A DNA stretch of 64,000 nt from Candidatus Coatesiibacteriota bacterium (GCA_016927185.1 JAFGND010000025.1:1-64000), one strand, 5' to 3'. Shown: positions 44,299-54,420, numbered from the stretch's first letter. The notes: a model not told the origin generated them from the sequence alone. Made by a program: numbers and translations.

Positions 44299-45300
44299 AT
44301 GCAATTTAACATAAAACGTGCTTTTTCATTGATAGATTCTTTTACGAGAATAAAAGTTGCAGTTGTTGGTGATCTGATAGCTGATATTTACTGGAAAGGT
44401 ACTTTAACAAGATTTTCAAGAGAAGCTCCTGTGCCAATTGTCAAGCTTGATGATGAGATATTAGTTCCCGGAGGAGCTGCCAATACATCTGCTAATATAG
44501 CAAGCTTGAGTGGAAAATCCTTGTTGATTGGCAGATTTGGCAAGGATAACGAGGGAGACAGGCTAAGGGAAAATCTGAATAAAATAAATGGATTGAGCGT
44601 TTATCCATTATTCAAGGACAACTTCAAAACCATAACAAAAATCAGGATAAAAGCTGGTAGCTTTCATACAAGACCTGCACAAATCCTCAGGATAGACAAG
44701 GAAAATGCTGAAATTCAGCTAACCGAAGAAGAAAATGAGGAAATAGTGACTGCCTTGAAAGGATGCGACGCAATAATTCTAAGCGATTATGGTTATGGTA
44801 GTGCTTCCCCTGACTTGCTTTCATATATCAAGAAAAGAACAGGAAATCTGGTTATAATTTCAGTTGACTCAAGATACAGGATTAATGAATTCATGGGTGC
44901 CAGTCTCTTGACTCCCAACGAAGAGGAAGCTGCTTATGCTTTGAAAGAAGAAAATATCCTTGATAATGATATTATTGCAGCTGGGAAAAAACTTCTCAGG
45001 ATTTCTTCTGCACATAACCTGATAATTACAAGAGGACCTTTCGGCATGGCATATTTCTCGAAAAAAACCAGTGAAAAAATCCCTATTTGCGGAACTACTG
45101 ATATTGTTGATAATACCGGGGCAGGGGACACTGTAATAGCAGCGGCAACTTTGTCACTAGCTTGTGGTGCTTCTCTGCGTGAGGCTGCAATAATTGCCAA
45201 TTGTGCGGCTTCTGTTTCAGTAATGCAGGAAGGTGCAGTAGCAGTAAAACCAACAGTATTAAAAGATGCAGTTGCCCTGTTTTTGAAACAGTATTTGTAA
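44299..45300 (+). CDS. rfaE1: PfkB-family kinase, heptose-7-phosphate kinase-like (RfaE1/HldA)
   Basis: A 333-residue ribokinase-fold enzyme. RFSREAPVPIVKL near residue 45 and the PGGAANTSANIASL segment match the kinase domain of HldE/RfaE, which makes heptose-1,7-bisphosphate for the ADP-heptose of the lipopolysaccharide core. The catalytic end is DNTGAGDTVIAA. The nucleotidyltransferase half of HldE is absent, so it must be a separate gene elsewhere. Its place beside GT-C genes fits envelope glycan synthesis. Confidence 0.88.
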   Translation: MQFNIKRAFSLIDSFTRIKVAVVGDLIADIYWKGTLTRFSREAPVPIVKLDDEILVPGGAANTSANIASLSGKSLLIGRFGKDNEGDRLRENLNKINGLSVYPLFKDNFKTITKIRIKAGSFHTRPAQILRIDKENAEIQLTEEENEEIVTALKGCDAIILSDYGYGSASPDLLSYIKKRTGNLVIISVDSRYRINEFMGASLLTPNEEEAAYALKEENILDNDIIAAGKKLLRISSAHNLIITRGPFGMAYFSKKTSEKIPICGTTDIVDNTGAGDTVIAAATLSLACGASLREAAIIANCAASVSVMQEGAVAVKPTVLKDAVALFLKQYL

Positions 45301-45309
45301 GGATTTCAA

Positions 45310-47523
45310 ATGCAAAAAGGATTGACAGCAGAATATAAAACCTCTTTTTATTTTGCTATTTCATTATCAGTAATATGTTTCTTTTTTTTTCAGTTTCTCA
45401 TGGCAGATGATATTACATGGACCAACTGGGGTGAAGATGGAGGAGATTTTCTGGCATGTGCATCTATTCTTGGTATTCCTCACCCAACTAGTTATCCATT
45501 TTATACACTGCTTCTAAAAGCATTTTTTCTGATATTTCCTTTTGGAAACATAGGCTTCAGGGGAAATTTGCTTTCATCAGTTTTTGCATCATCAGGAATA
45601 TACTTCTTTTATATGATTACATCAAGACTGCTTTCTTTCATTCCGCAGGTGAAGAAAGACAGAAAAGGAGTAATTTATGGATTGCCTTTGCTTGTATGTA
45701 TCATACTTGCATTAAGCAGAATTTTCTTGAGCCAGGCAATAATTACTGAAGTATATTCCCTGAATGCACTAATCTTTTTAATGAGTATTCATTTCCTTTT
45801 AAAATGGGTGTTTGAAAAGAAAACCAATTACTTGATATTTGTATTTTATTTACTGGGATTGGGTTTCAGCCACCATGGCAGCATAATTTTCTTCATCCCT
45901 CTTCTATTGTCTGTTTTGATAAGATTTAAAAAAAGATTAAATGCAAGAATTGCTTTTTTTTCAATATTCATATGGTTGATTGGTCTTACTCCTTATCTAT
46001 ATGATCCATTAAGAGCAATCCAGAATCCTCATTTATCGTGGGGTACACCATATTGCTTTTCTAAATTCTATTGGATTATAACTGCTTCTCAATACAGGTA
46101 CAGGATGTTCTCAAGACCATTTATGGAAAGTCTAAGAAAATTCCGTTCAAGTTATCATATTGAGCAACAGATTGGATACCTGGGAGTTTTCATATTCATC
46201 TGGACAGCAATTACTTTACTGTCAAGATTCAAGAAAGCAGGGAGAATACGAAGTAATTTCGGGATAATAGTCATGGGATTGTCTTTATCATTTCTTGCTA
46301 ATTTGATTTATTCATTCAATTACAATATTGCGGATATAAATGCTTATTATATACCAGGTTACATTATTGCTTGTATTTTTCTCTGTCTTGGAACAGGAAT
46401 ACTCATCAAGATATGGCAGGAGAGCTCTATTTTTTATCCAAAATCGTATTTACCTTTGGTAATTACACTGGTTTTATTGACTGCTCCACTAATCCTGAAC
46501 ATCAGAAAATGCAATAGCAGGACAAAACAAGATGCAAAGGAATTTACAACAGAAGTATTCAATGCAGCAAAACCAAATGGAGTAATTCTTAGTGAATATG
46601 ATGGCAGAACATTCGGGTTATGGTACAAAAGATATGGTCCCTTGAAAGATAAATCCCAGGTTTTCATTATTTATAAGTATCTTTTTATATGGGACTGGTA
46701 TTTGGAGCATCTTCCAAAAGTAGCTAGCAGGCTTTTATATCCACCAAAATCACCTATTGTTGATGCATATTTATGTGATCTGATAACTCTTAACATTGGG
46801 AGATTGCCTTTGTATATGGTGCGGGAAGATCCAGTCATAAAAACGAACTGGGATCTTGTTAGATTATATGATGCAAAAATGCCTTTATATGAAATAAAAG
46901 AAAAAGCCAGACTTCCTGAGGTCAAGTATTCTGCAAAAGAAGATACAATGTTTATTGATATCAGTACATTTGCAAACAGCTGCTATAGTCAGGATCCATT
47001 CAGAATCGGTGATGTAAGTGGTAAACCTAATCATTTCATTGGGCTGGATGAAGGAGAATATAATTATCAAGGCATTCCATTCAAATTCATGAAAGCTGTC
47101 ACTGGCAAGGAGAATAAATTCAACTGCATTTCGACTTGCTTTTTATCAAGAACATCATTTAAAATTCCTCTTGTCCAGAAGAGAAGCAAGCATCTGGCTT
47201 TTGCATTGACTGGAGGTGCTATTGCAAACTATAAAGGAGCTGTCTTGAAACTCAAGGTAATATATAAAGATGGTATGAATGATGACTTTGTTCTTTACAG
47301 TTGCAAAGATATATATGAATATGGATTTAAAAAGTATGGAGCAGAAGCTCCTCCTCTTGAAAAAATAATATGGCAAAATAAAAAGGGAGCGTTTATTACT
47401 GGTTGTGAAATAGATTTGGACAATGAAAGAATTCCAGAGAAACTTGTTATAAGAAATGCTGGAATTGCAAACAACGCAGGAGTTTATCCAGGAGTGATTA
47501 TCTTTGCAGTCACACAATATTGA
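45310..47523 (+). CDS. DUF2723 GT-C-like membrane protein
   Basis: A 737-residue protein with about 12 membrane segments in the first 400 residues and a soluble C-terminal part. The DUF2723 hallmark GEDGGDFLACASILGIPHPTSYPFYTLL, with its acidic pair in the first loop, is clear, followed by GFSHHGSIIFFIPLLL. Members are predicted GT-C glycosyltransferases, related to O-mannosyltransferases, in FCB bacteria. AAGGA precedes the ATG. It is the second GT-C-type protein within 6 kb, next to the heptose kinase. Confidence 0.85.
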   Translation: MQKGLTAEYKTSFYFAISLSVICFFFFQFLMADDITWTNWGEDGGDFLACASILGIPHPTSYPFYTLLLKAFFLIFPFGNIGFRGNLLSSVFASSGIYFFYMITSRLLSFIPQVKKDRKGVIYGLPLLVCIILALSRIFLSQAIITEVYSLNALIFLMSIHFLLKWVFEKKTNYLIFVFYLLGLGFSHHGSIIFFIPLLLSVLIRFKKRLNARIAFFSIFIWLIGLTPYLYDPLRAIQNPHLSWGTPYCFSKFYWIITASQYRYRMFSRPFMESLRKFRSSYHIEQQIGYLGVFIFIWTAITLLSRFKKAGRIRSNFGIIVMGLSLSFLANLIYSFNYNIADINAYYIPGYIIACIFLCLGTGILIKIWQESSIFYPKSYLPLVITLVLLTAPLILNIRKCNSRTKQDAKEFTTEVFNAAKPNGVILSEYDGRTFGLWYKRYGPLKDKSQVFIIYKYLFIWDWYLEHLPKVASRLLYPPKSPIVDAYLCDLITLNIGRLPLYMVREDPVIKTNWDLVRLYDAKMPLYEIKEKARLPEVKYSAKEDTMFIDISTFANSCYSQDPFRIGDVSGKPNHFIGLDEGEYNYQGIPFKFMKAVTGKENKFNCISTCFLSRTSFKIPLVQKRSKHLAFALTGGAIANYKGAVLKLKVIYKDGMNDDFVLYSCKDIYEYGFKKYGAEAPPLEKIIWQNKKGAFITGCEIDLDNERIPEKLVIRNAGIANNAGVYPGVIIFAVTQY

Positions 47524-48142
47524 TAATTTAATACCTCAGAGAAGATATGGTCAGAAGAAGCATCTTCCTGGTGTACTGATTGGAGTAGTATTATTGATCA
47601 TAATCCTGCTTCTTATTGGTTATTTCTTAATAAGAAAAAGATCTTCAACAGAAGAATCAAATGAAAGCAAGAAAGAGGAAAGAAGCAAGCAAAATGAATC
47701 TGTAAAATCTTTGGATAAGAAGAAAGAAGACTATTTGAAAAAAGCATCTTCACCTCTTCCAGCTAAATCTTCAGAACCAATATTCAATGTAAAAGTACTT
47801 GAGAATTTCTCGAATATTATCAAAATTGAACTTCTGAATGGAACCAAGGTGGTTGGTGTTGTCGGTCGTTTAACCCCGATTGTAAGAAGGCATGCTCATG
47901 GAAAGATTGATATTCTTGCAGTAGGGAACACTCATTCACCTGAATATGTTTACAAGGAAAGTATGGTCATCGACAGGATTGGAAATCCAGAATATGCAAA
48001 AGTGATAGCTGATTTTTTTGGAATCAAGCGTGTTATAACTCAGGGAAACAAGGAACTGCTTGTCGATGTTACAGTCATAATTGGAGAAGATTTAATCAAT
48101 ATATACCAGAATAATGTTCTCTGGTATCAAACAATCAACTAG
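47504..48142 (+). CDS. Membrane protein with LytR C-terminal (LytR_C) domain
   Basis: A 212-residue protein starting with TTG inside the end of the DUF2723 gene (20-base overlap), with GGAG nine bases upstream. A single membrane segment lies at about 20-42 (LPGVLIGVVLLIIILLLIGY), a charged linker at 45-85, then a domain of LytR_C type (KIELLNGTKVVGVVGRLTPI ... VIADFFGIKRVI ... VTVIIGEDL). That domain occurs on envelope-associated regulators and wall-polymer enzymes. The stop codon overlaps the stop of the convergent TPR-PEGA-TonB_C gene. Confidence 0.8.
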   Translation: MQSHNIDNLIPQRRYGQKKHLPGVLIGVVLLIIILLLIGYFLIRKRSSTEESNESKKEERSKQNESVKSLDKKKEDYLKKASSPLPAKSSEPIFNVKVLENFSNIIKIELLNGTKVVGVVGRLTPIVRRHAHGKIDILAVGNTHSPEYVYKESMVIDRIGNPEYAKVIADFFGIKRVITQGNKELLVDVTVIIGEDLINIYQNNVLWYQTIN

Positions 48143-50337
48143 TCACTCTTGAAAAGAATAGATTCGCTGTAATAAGATTCTATAGGTACATCACCTTTCA
48201 TTGCAGGCTTGAATCTATATCTTTTCGCAGCAGATACTGCTTCTGAATCACAAGCAGAATTGCCACTTGATTTCTGGACTTTAACGTCAGTTACTCTTCC
48301 ATCTACTCCTATTGTCAATGTAAGCTGAGTAGTACCAGTAAATTTGGTTTTAGAGGCACTAGCAGGATAGCTTGCTTTTGACTTCGATATTAGCTCAGCA
48401 GGAACAAGTTTGCCTTTCTTTGCAGGTGTTTCTTTTTTATCTGCCTTTGTAACTTCAACCTTTTTGGTCACGTCTTTTTTCTCTACTTTATCGGGTTCAG
48501 ATTTCTCTGTTTTCTTAGCTACTTCAGTTTCTTTTTTCTGAGCTTTCATTGTAACGTTTCTTGTTACGGATTTTCCGTCCTTTACTTCAATAGCTATGCT
48601 TGTTTCTTCATAACCATCAGCTTTTAGAACAAATACCCTTTTTCCTGCTGCAAATTCCTTTGTAAATGTTGTACTGCCAACAAGCTGTCCCCCTACATAA
48701 ACTGTTGCAGAAGGAGTTGAGCTTATTGTAACTGTTCCTTTTCCTGAGACGAATTCCACTTCTATATTTTTCGTTTCTTCTGATTTGACAACAACAACAT
48801 CTTCAAAACTCATATCACCATGCTTGGCTTCAAACTTGTATTCACCTGGTGAAAGCTCTATTTTACTAATGTCGGGGAATTTTCCCTTGGATTCTCCATT
48901 AATGAGAATCTCAGCTCCATCTTTGCATTTTGTTATCATTATACTGCCTTTGGCAGCGGCAACATCCTTTACTTTTTCTTCACCTTTTGTTTCCTCTTCC
49001 TTGACTACTTCTTCCTTCTTGGCGGTTTCCTCTGGCTTTTTTGAAAGCATGGGTTTGAAAACGAATACTACAAGAAGCACTATTACAATTAATGCACCTG
49101 CTGCCCCCGCAATAATTCCAACTGGCAGTCCCTTTTTTCCTTCTTCTTTCGGTTTTGTTTCAATTGGTTTTTCTTCCTTCGGTGGTTTTTGAGGTTCAGT
49201 AGCAATTTTAGGTTTTTCTTCTGCTTTCTTTTCCTTTAAAGGTTCTGCTTTCGCTTTTTCAGTTCCTTTCTTTTTCTGAATTACTTCCTTTGGTTTAACG
49301 GTCTCAGCAGAAACTGGTTTCTTCTCTGCTACCTTTGGTTCTTCTTTTGGTTTCAGGATTTCTTTTGGTTCTTCATGAGGAACTGCTTTTGGTTTTACGG
49401 TTTCCCTTGCTTTTACATCTATCTTTTTCTCTTCCTTGATCACAGGTTTTACTTCAGCAACCTTTTTAGCTTTTTTCTCTGCAGGAGCTGATTCTTTATG
49501 AGGATATTCTATAATCTCTGCTTCGTCGACAGTCCTGGAAACAAGCCTTTCTTCTTTTTCTTTCTGCATTTTTTCAATCTTCTCAGCAAATTCTGCTCCA
49601 TCTTCCTCTTTTACAACTTCAATGAATGCTGATTTTACTGCTTCTTTTTCCTCGAGAGTAGCTTGTTTCTGTACTTTCTCCTTTTTCAATTCAGTAATCT
49701 TGACTTCCTCTTCCTTTTTCTTTCTCTCTTCCTCTATTTCGTCAATTGTTCTCAATGTCTCGTGGGAACCAATAGTATCATTTATTGCAGTAGCAATGTC
49801 TTCAGGTGTAGGAAGATGATCTGAAGTCTCTTCTACCAGATCCTTGTATTCACTTTCTAGCTCATTTTCTGGAATTACTGCACTATCTCCAAGTTCAGTT
49901 CTTAACAGGGCAAGTTTCTGTGCTATCTCCTTATTACTTGGATTATACTTAAGAGCTGCCTCGAAGTTTGATATGGCTTTACCAATTTCCTTATCTTTTA
50001 AAGCTTTTTCAGCACCCTTGATATATCTATCTACAACTAGTTCTCTCTTGAATTTATTTAGTAATCTCTTTACTTTAAGATTTTCCGGATCTATTTCAAG
50101 AATTTTCTGCAGTTCCTCTATTGCCTGTTTCTTATCTCCTTCAACAAGAAAGCGTTGAGCATTTTCATAATAAGTTCTGATATTAAGCTCACCTTCGATT
50201 TTATCAAGCAATGATTTTACTCTTTCATTAGATGGATCAATCTTCAAGATTTCACGTAATTTGCTTACTGCAAGAGGTCTGTCTTTCTTGCCAAGAGCTT
50301 CCATTGCTTCTCTCAGTAAAAGTTTTATATCAGCCAT
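48139..50337 (-). CDS. TPR, membrane, two PEGA and TonB C-terminal domain protein
   Basis: A 732-residue protein. Residues about 1-145 are TPR-like (ALGKKDRPLAVSKLREILKI and two more), 150-400 are a Lys/Glu/Pro-rich low-complexity stretch, 402-427 a membrane helix (GIIAGAAGALIVIVLLVVFVF), 460-600 two PEGA domains (GEYKFEAKHGDMSFED, GTVTISSTPSATVYVGGQL), a second Lys-rich linker, and 646-732 a TonB_C domain (LTIGVDGRVTDVKVQKSSG). TonB_C contacts outer-membrane receptors and PEGA domains bind cell surface or each other. With TPR inside and TonB_C outside it could link a cytoplasmic partner to the outer membrane. No ExbB/ExbD is next to it. Confidence 0.85.
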   Translation of the reverse strand: MADIKLLLREAMEALGKKDRPLAVSKLREILKIDPSNERVKSLLDKIEGELNIRTYYENAQRFLVEGDKKQAIEELQKILEIDPENLKVKRLLNKFKRELVVDRYIKGAEKALKDKEIGKAISNFEAALKYNPSNKEIAQKLALLRTELGDSAVIPENELESEYKDLVEETSDHLPTPEDIATAINDTIGSHETLRTIDEIEEERKKKEEEVKITELKKEKVQKQATLEEKEAVKSAFIEVVKEEDGAEFAEKIEKMQKEKEERLVSRTVDEAEIIEYPHKESAPAEKKAKKVAEVKPVIKEEKKIDVKARETVKPKAVPHEEPKEILKPKEEPKVAEKKPVSAETVKPKEVIQKKKGTEKAKAEPLKEKKAEEKPKIATEPQKPPKEEKPIETKPKEEGKKGLPVGIIAGAAGALIVIVLLVVFVFKPMLSKKPEETAKKEEVVKEEETKGEEKVKDVAAAKGSIMITKCKDGAEILINGESKGKFPDISKIELSPGEYKFEAKHGDMSFEDVVVVKSEETKNIEVEFVSGKGTVTISSTPSATVYVGGQLVGSTTFTKEFAAGKRVFVLKADGYEETSIAIEVKDGKSVTRNVTMKAQKKETEVAKKTEKSEPDKVEKKDVTKKVEVTKADKKETPAKKGKLVPAELISKSKASYPASASKTKFTGTTQLTLTIGVDGRVTDVKVQKSSGNSACDSEAVSAAKRYRFKPAMKGDVPIESYYSESILFKSD

Positions 50338-50376
50338 CTTTTTTCACCCCAAATCTGATTTAAAACAGCAAGTTAT

Positions 50377-51927
50377 CTACCTTGTCAAGCGATAATAAAC
50401 TGCTGACCATTCTTTATTTTGTTTCTTTTCTTTCAAATCATTTGCCCAGTTTTCCACTTTTTTTGGTATTCGTAATTCAAACCTGTTCCTTAGATTGTCT
50501 ATAGCGAAATCATTCGGGACATTGTTATAATAAAGAATATAAGTTTGAGAAGTGCTTGATTCTTGCTTTACTTCCTGATATTTATCTGCCAGGAATACTT
50601 CTTCCTTGTTATCCTTTGTTATCTTGCCTTCTGTATATTGAATTGCTTTCAATATGACTGGCTCTTTCTTGGGGTTGAGTTTTTCGTCCTGCATGGTTAC
50701 CAATCTTGTATTTTCTGGAGTTATAAAGAAAGGATTTTTGGTCTTGTTAGTTACATTTATTGCAATTCCCAAAACCCTTCCCTCCTTTGACTTGAATTCC
50801 TCTATACCAGTTAGTGTTACATCTATGCCATAAAAATTGACAACGACCTTCAAGCCAGGCCCCATCTCATCCTGCTTTATTTGCTTTTTCAGGTATTCGA
50901 TTTTTTTGTTATTTTGAACATTTGTTGGATCAATATCTTTTGCTATAATCTCGCGAATCCTAAGCTCTTCTTCCTTATTCCCCAGACCTTGACCATAGAA
51001 TTTAGCCAAATCATCCAGAACTTTCCTTAAAATCTCTCCTGAAGCTGATAATCTTATTTCAGGATCATCTATATATATCTCAAAGTCCCTGAATCTGTTT
51101 ATCAACCTGAAAACTGTTTTCAATTTATCTAAAGTTGCAATCTTTTTTTCTATTTTTTCCTTCGAAGGGCTTTTTGTAATATCAAGAGGTTCTACATTTT
51201 TGTAATTCTCTACAGCTGTCTTATAAAAAGTAGCTAACACTTCTGTCAGTTCCTTTCTTTGCTTGTATCTGCAATAATATCTAATGTAATCCATTGCTAC
51301 TGAGGATCTTTTGAACTGAGATGGGAGGTGATCTCCCTTGTACTTTTCAGCAAGATTTTCCCCAACCTTGAATATGTTCTCAAATGCAACAAGTGTTTTT
51401 TCAAAACGATTTTCTGAAGGAGGTTGTTCCATTTCCTGCTTGAATTGAATAATAGCATCATCTATATTTTTTCTTAATTCCTCTACTTGTGCAGCCATTT
51501 CTTCAGGAGGCTTTACATCCTTTTTGCCTGAAAAAGCGAGCCATAATACTGTTAATACTATCAAGACACCTAATCCTATTGAGATAGGTACTGAAATATT
51601 TCTCTGTTTAATTGCTATCTCATCCGTATCATCTGACGTCTCTTGAAACAAATCAATCACATCAGATGCTTTTTTCCATTCACTTGAACCTGGTTCTTTT
51701 ACAAGATCATTAGGAGAAATGCGCATTTCAGAAGCCCAGTTTTTCAAAACATCTAGATTTGCTGCCTGGAATTCTCTTCCTCCTATTTGAACAATGTAAG
51801 GTTCAGATGACGTTGAAGTATCTTCTTTTGCTGCTTCTCCCTTACCTGAATTTAATGGATTATTACAAAATGGGCAAATATCTGATACCTCATCAGCTAT
51901 TTCTTTTTTACAATATGGACATTCCAT
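50377..51927 (-). CDS. Zinc-ribbon, GYF_2-type and transmembrane protein
   Basis: A 516-residue protein. The N-terminus is a zinc ribbon (CPYC and CPFC, residues 3-22), then a GYF_2-type domain (about 43-95, PYIVQIGGREFQAANLDVL ... GSSEWKKASDVIDLF), which binds proline-rich partners or surfaces in other bacteria. A membrane helix lies at 111-130, then a long periplasmic or lumenal region of coiled coil and a beta-rich end. It sits between a chemoreceptor gene and the TPR-PEGA-TonB_C gene, which share its orientation. The zinc ribbon at the cytoplasmic N-terminus resembles the one on the Hsp70 partner at 6183. Confidence 0.75.
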   Translation of the reverse strand: MECPYCKKEIADEVSDICPFCNNPLNSGKGEAAKEDTSTSSEPYIVQIGGREFQAANLDVLKNWASEMRISPNDLVKEPGSSEWKKASDVIDLFQETSDDTDEIAIKQRNISVPISIGLGVLIVLTVLWLAFSGKKDVKPPEEMAAQVEELRKNIDDAIIQFKQEMEQPPSENRFEKTLVAFENIFKVGENLAEKYKGDHLPSQFKRSSVAMDYIRYYCRYKQRKELTEVLATFYKTAVENYKNVEPLDITKSPSKEKIEKKIATLDKLKTVFRLINRFRDFEIYIDDPEIRLSASGEILRKVLDDLAKFYGQGLGNKEEELRIREIIAKDIDPTNVQNNKKIEYLKKQIKQDEMGPGLKVVVNFYGIDVTLTGIEEFKSKEGRVLGIAINVTNKTKNPFFITPENTRLVTMQDEKLNPKKEPVILKAIQYTEGKITKDNKEEVFLADKYQEVKQESSTSQTYILYYNNVPNDFAIDNLRNRFELRIPKKVENWANDLKEKKQNKEWSAVYYRLTR

Positions 51928-51988
51928 CTTTCTCCCCCTATACTCTAATTATATTTATTAAAAGATTTATATCAAATATCACAATATT

Positions 51989-54409
51989 TTACCTCTGATC
52001 AAGTTTGGAAAAAATGTCCTTGGTTATCTCTATTTCTTTTGATAACTTGAACTTCCTTGTCATGTTTTTCAGATTTTCAGCAAGATCTGCAAGGTTTTGA
52101 GCAGCTGTTGACAGTTCTTCCATGCTTGAAGTCTGCTCTTCAATCGCTGATGAAACTTGATTCGCACTTGATGCAGTTTCATCTACAATACCGGCGATAG
52201 AATTTATGTTTTCACTCAAGCTTCTCATATTTGTAAGCTGCTTGTTTGCAGCTTTCAGAATATTATCTATCTCGAGTGCAATAGATTCAACCTTCTGAGA
52301 AATATCTCTCAGGAAATGTATGGAAGACATCATGACATCTTTTCCTTCTTGTAAACGCTGGGCAGATTTCTCAACCTGCCTTTGTGTTTCTTCAGCGGCA
52401 GAAGAGACTTCATTAATAATTGTCTTTATTTCCTCTCCATACTGGGTAGTGTTTTTTGACAAATCCTTCACTTCATCTGCAATTATTGAAAAACTCCTTC
52501 CATGTTCTCCTGCTCTTGCCGCTTCAATGGAAGCATTAAGAGCTAGCAGATTAGTCTGCTTGGAGATGTCAGTAATAATATCTGTGAATCTTGATACATT
52601 GCTCAGTTTCTTTACAAGATCATCAACCATTTTAGTTATTTCATTGGAAGTTTGATCCATTACTCTAATATGCTCAAGTGACTTCAAGGCAGATTGTCTT
52701 CCCATTTCAGCAAATGAAGCTACATCCTTTGAAGCTCCTCCAGCTTGCTGAGCTTCATTTGATACTTGCTCAGAATAAGTTCTTACTGAATTAGAAAGGT
52801 TTATAATGTCATAAACTCTTTCACTCTGGTTATTTGCTCCAAATGAAATATCCTGAATGGATGAGGCAATTTCCTCAGATGATGCATTCATTTGTTCACT
52901 GGAAGCAGCTAGTTCCTCAGCCATAGCAGATAACTCATTTGAAATATTGAACACTCTTGCCAGCATCAATGACAGGTTTTCAATGAAGCTATTGAAATCC
53001 TCAGCCAGTCTTCCAATCTCATCCTGTGACAGAACAGGGAATCTCTGAGTTAAATCTCCTTCACCAGCTGACATCTCTGAAACAAGATTATTTATCTGAA
53101 ACAAGGGTTTAGATACATTATTCCTGATATATGAACTTAATATCAAACCTGCTCCACCGAATGCCAGAAGGAAAATAATGACAAGAGCTATCATATTTCT
53201 TTGAAAAACCTTGTATTCATTGAAATAATAGACTATTACTCCTTGTGAATTCGGGACATTAAGAGGTTTGCTTCTTCTATGATTTAATGTATCCAGACCA
53301 GCTGGATATACTACAGCTGGCATAGTAGGTATTTTTAGAAGATATCCCTGTATGTTTATCATCCTTTTTGTTGGCTGAGTATCTTCAAGATCCCAGTATA
53401 TTCTTACCATATCTGATATACCTTCAGGTTTTGATGCTTCCTTGCCTTTCAGGAAGTGCTTTACATCATCATGAAAATTACGAGCCATTATATCAGAAAT
53501 ATTATCTATGGTTGTCCATAAATTTATCATGGCAAAAATAGTAACCAGACCAAGAGATGTGTTTAAAACTATTATTACGAGTGAAATAATCTTCTGTTGC
53601 AATGATATCTTGCTTTTTTCTTTCCCGATTATTGAATTGAGCAAAGTGATTATTGACCACATGAGGAATACAAATGGTATAAGGAATAGCATTTCCCCAA
53701 GGAATCCCAGGCGTGGAGCAATAAAAAGCATTATCAACGCTACTGCTGCCATTATTATATGATTTGCAAGGTCATATGAGAATATCTTTCTCCATTGAAG
53801 ACTTTCCAAACCATCTTTCAGGGCATGATAACCGAAAACAAATCCGGTATTTACTGCAAGATAAAATACTGCGCCTAAAATATAAAAGATTGAACCATAA
53901 AGGGTTAAAGTCTGCCCAAACTTATCTATTCTTTGTAATATTGGAAGCTTGAGGAAATTCACGAATTCCTCTGTTCCCTTTGCTGGATTGAAGCCAGTAA
54001 CTATTAAATCTAGAGCGAAAATGCATATTATGAATTGAAGCGGAATAAAAAAAGTTCTCAATAACGGTCTTTTGTTTCTTATTTGATGGATCAAAGATGA
54101 AATCGAGACCACTGCAATAGCCATAGCAGGACCATAAAGAAGATATGTTATGAAGACAGGAAAAAATTCGATTCCGAGAGCTAATCCACTTGTAAGCTGA
54201 ACATCTATAAAACCTGATATTATACATATAAGAAGAAATACAAGATAGACTTTTATTAAATCTGCATTTACAGTTTTTATGACGGCAAATAAATCGAAAA
54301 TATAATAAGCAGCTACTACTATCCCCAGGACTATGACTATAAATGCAAAAGTCCTGAAATATCTTGAATAGGTAGCATTTGTTATGCTATCATCAGCATT
54401 TTCAGCCAT
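51989..54409 (-). CDS. Methyl-accepting chemotaxis protein with multi-spanning N-terminal region
   Basis: An 806-residue receptor. The N-terminal part has about seven membrane segments to residue 300 (a MASE-like sensory region rather than the usual two helices), then a periplasmic stretch and another membrane helix (about 395-415), HAMP (415-470, PLFQINNLVSEMSAGEGDL) and the methyl-accepting coiled coil. The hairpin tip is TNLLALNASIEAARAGEHG (about 620-640), which contacts CheA and CheW. There is no pentapeptide for CheR docking. No other chemotaxis genes are in the window, so it signals to a distant array. Confidence 0.9.
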   Translation of the reverse strand: MAENADDSITNATYSRYFRTFAFIVIVLGIVVAAYYIFDLFAVIKTVNADLIKVYLVFLLICIISGFIDVQLTSGLALGIEFFPVFITYLLYGPAMAIAVVSISSLIHQIRNKRPLLRTFFIPLQFIICIFALDLIVTGFNPAKGTEEFVNFLKLPILQRIDKFGQTLTLYGSIFYILGAVFYLAVNTGFVFGYHALKDGLESLQWRKIFSYDLANHIIMAAVALIMLFIAPRLGFLGEMLFLIPFVFLMWSIITLLNSIIGKEKSKISLQQKIISLVIIVLNTSLGLVTIFAMINLWTTIDNISDIMARNFHDDVKHFLKGKEASKPEGISDMVRIYWDLEDTQPTKRMINIQGYLLKIPTMPAVVYPAGLDTLNHRRSKPLNVPNSQGVIVYYFNEYKVFQRNMIALVIIFLLAFGGAGLILSSYIRNNVSKPLFQINNLVSEMSAGEGDLTQRFPVLSQDEIGRLAEDFNSFIENLSLMLARVFNISNELSAMAEELAASSEQMNASSEEIASSIQDISFGANNQSERVYDIINLSNSVRTYSEQVSNEAQQAGGASKDVASFAEMGRQSALKSLEHIRVMDQTSNEITKMVDDLVKKLSNVSRFTDIITDISKQTNLLALNASIEAARAGEHGRSFSIIADEVKDLSKNTTQYGEEIKTIINEVSSAAEETQRQVEKSAQRLQEGKDVMMSSIHFLRDISQKVESIALEIDNILKAANKQLTNMRSLSENINSIAGIVDETASSANQVSSAIEEQTSSMEELSTAAQNLADLAENLKNMTRKFKLSKEIEITKDIFSKLDQR

Positions 54410-54420
54410 CTTAACCTACT

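Noticed and set aside
48785-50158. Ser-rich frames opposite the TPR-PEGA-TonB_C gene
   Set aside because: They are antisense to Lys/Glu-rich coding sequence, which gives Ser/Phe-rich shadows.
50377-50390. TTGACA at the end of the GYF gene as promoter for the TPR-PEGA-TonB_C gene
   Set aside because: The hexamer is in coding sequence (Leu-Thr codons) and has no clear -10; genes are already close enough for one transcript.
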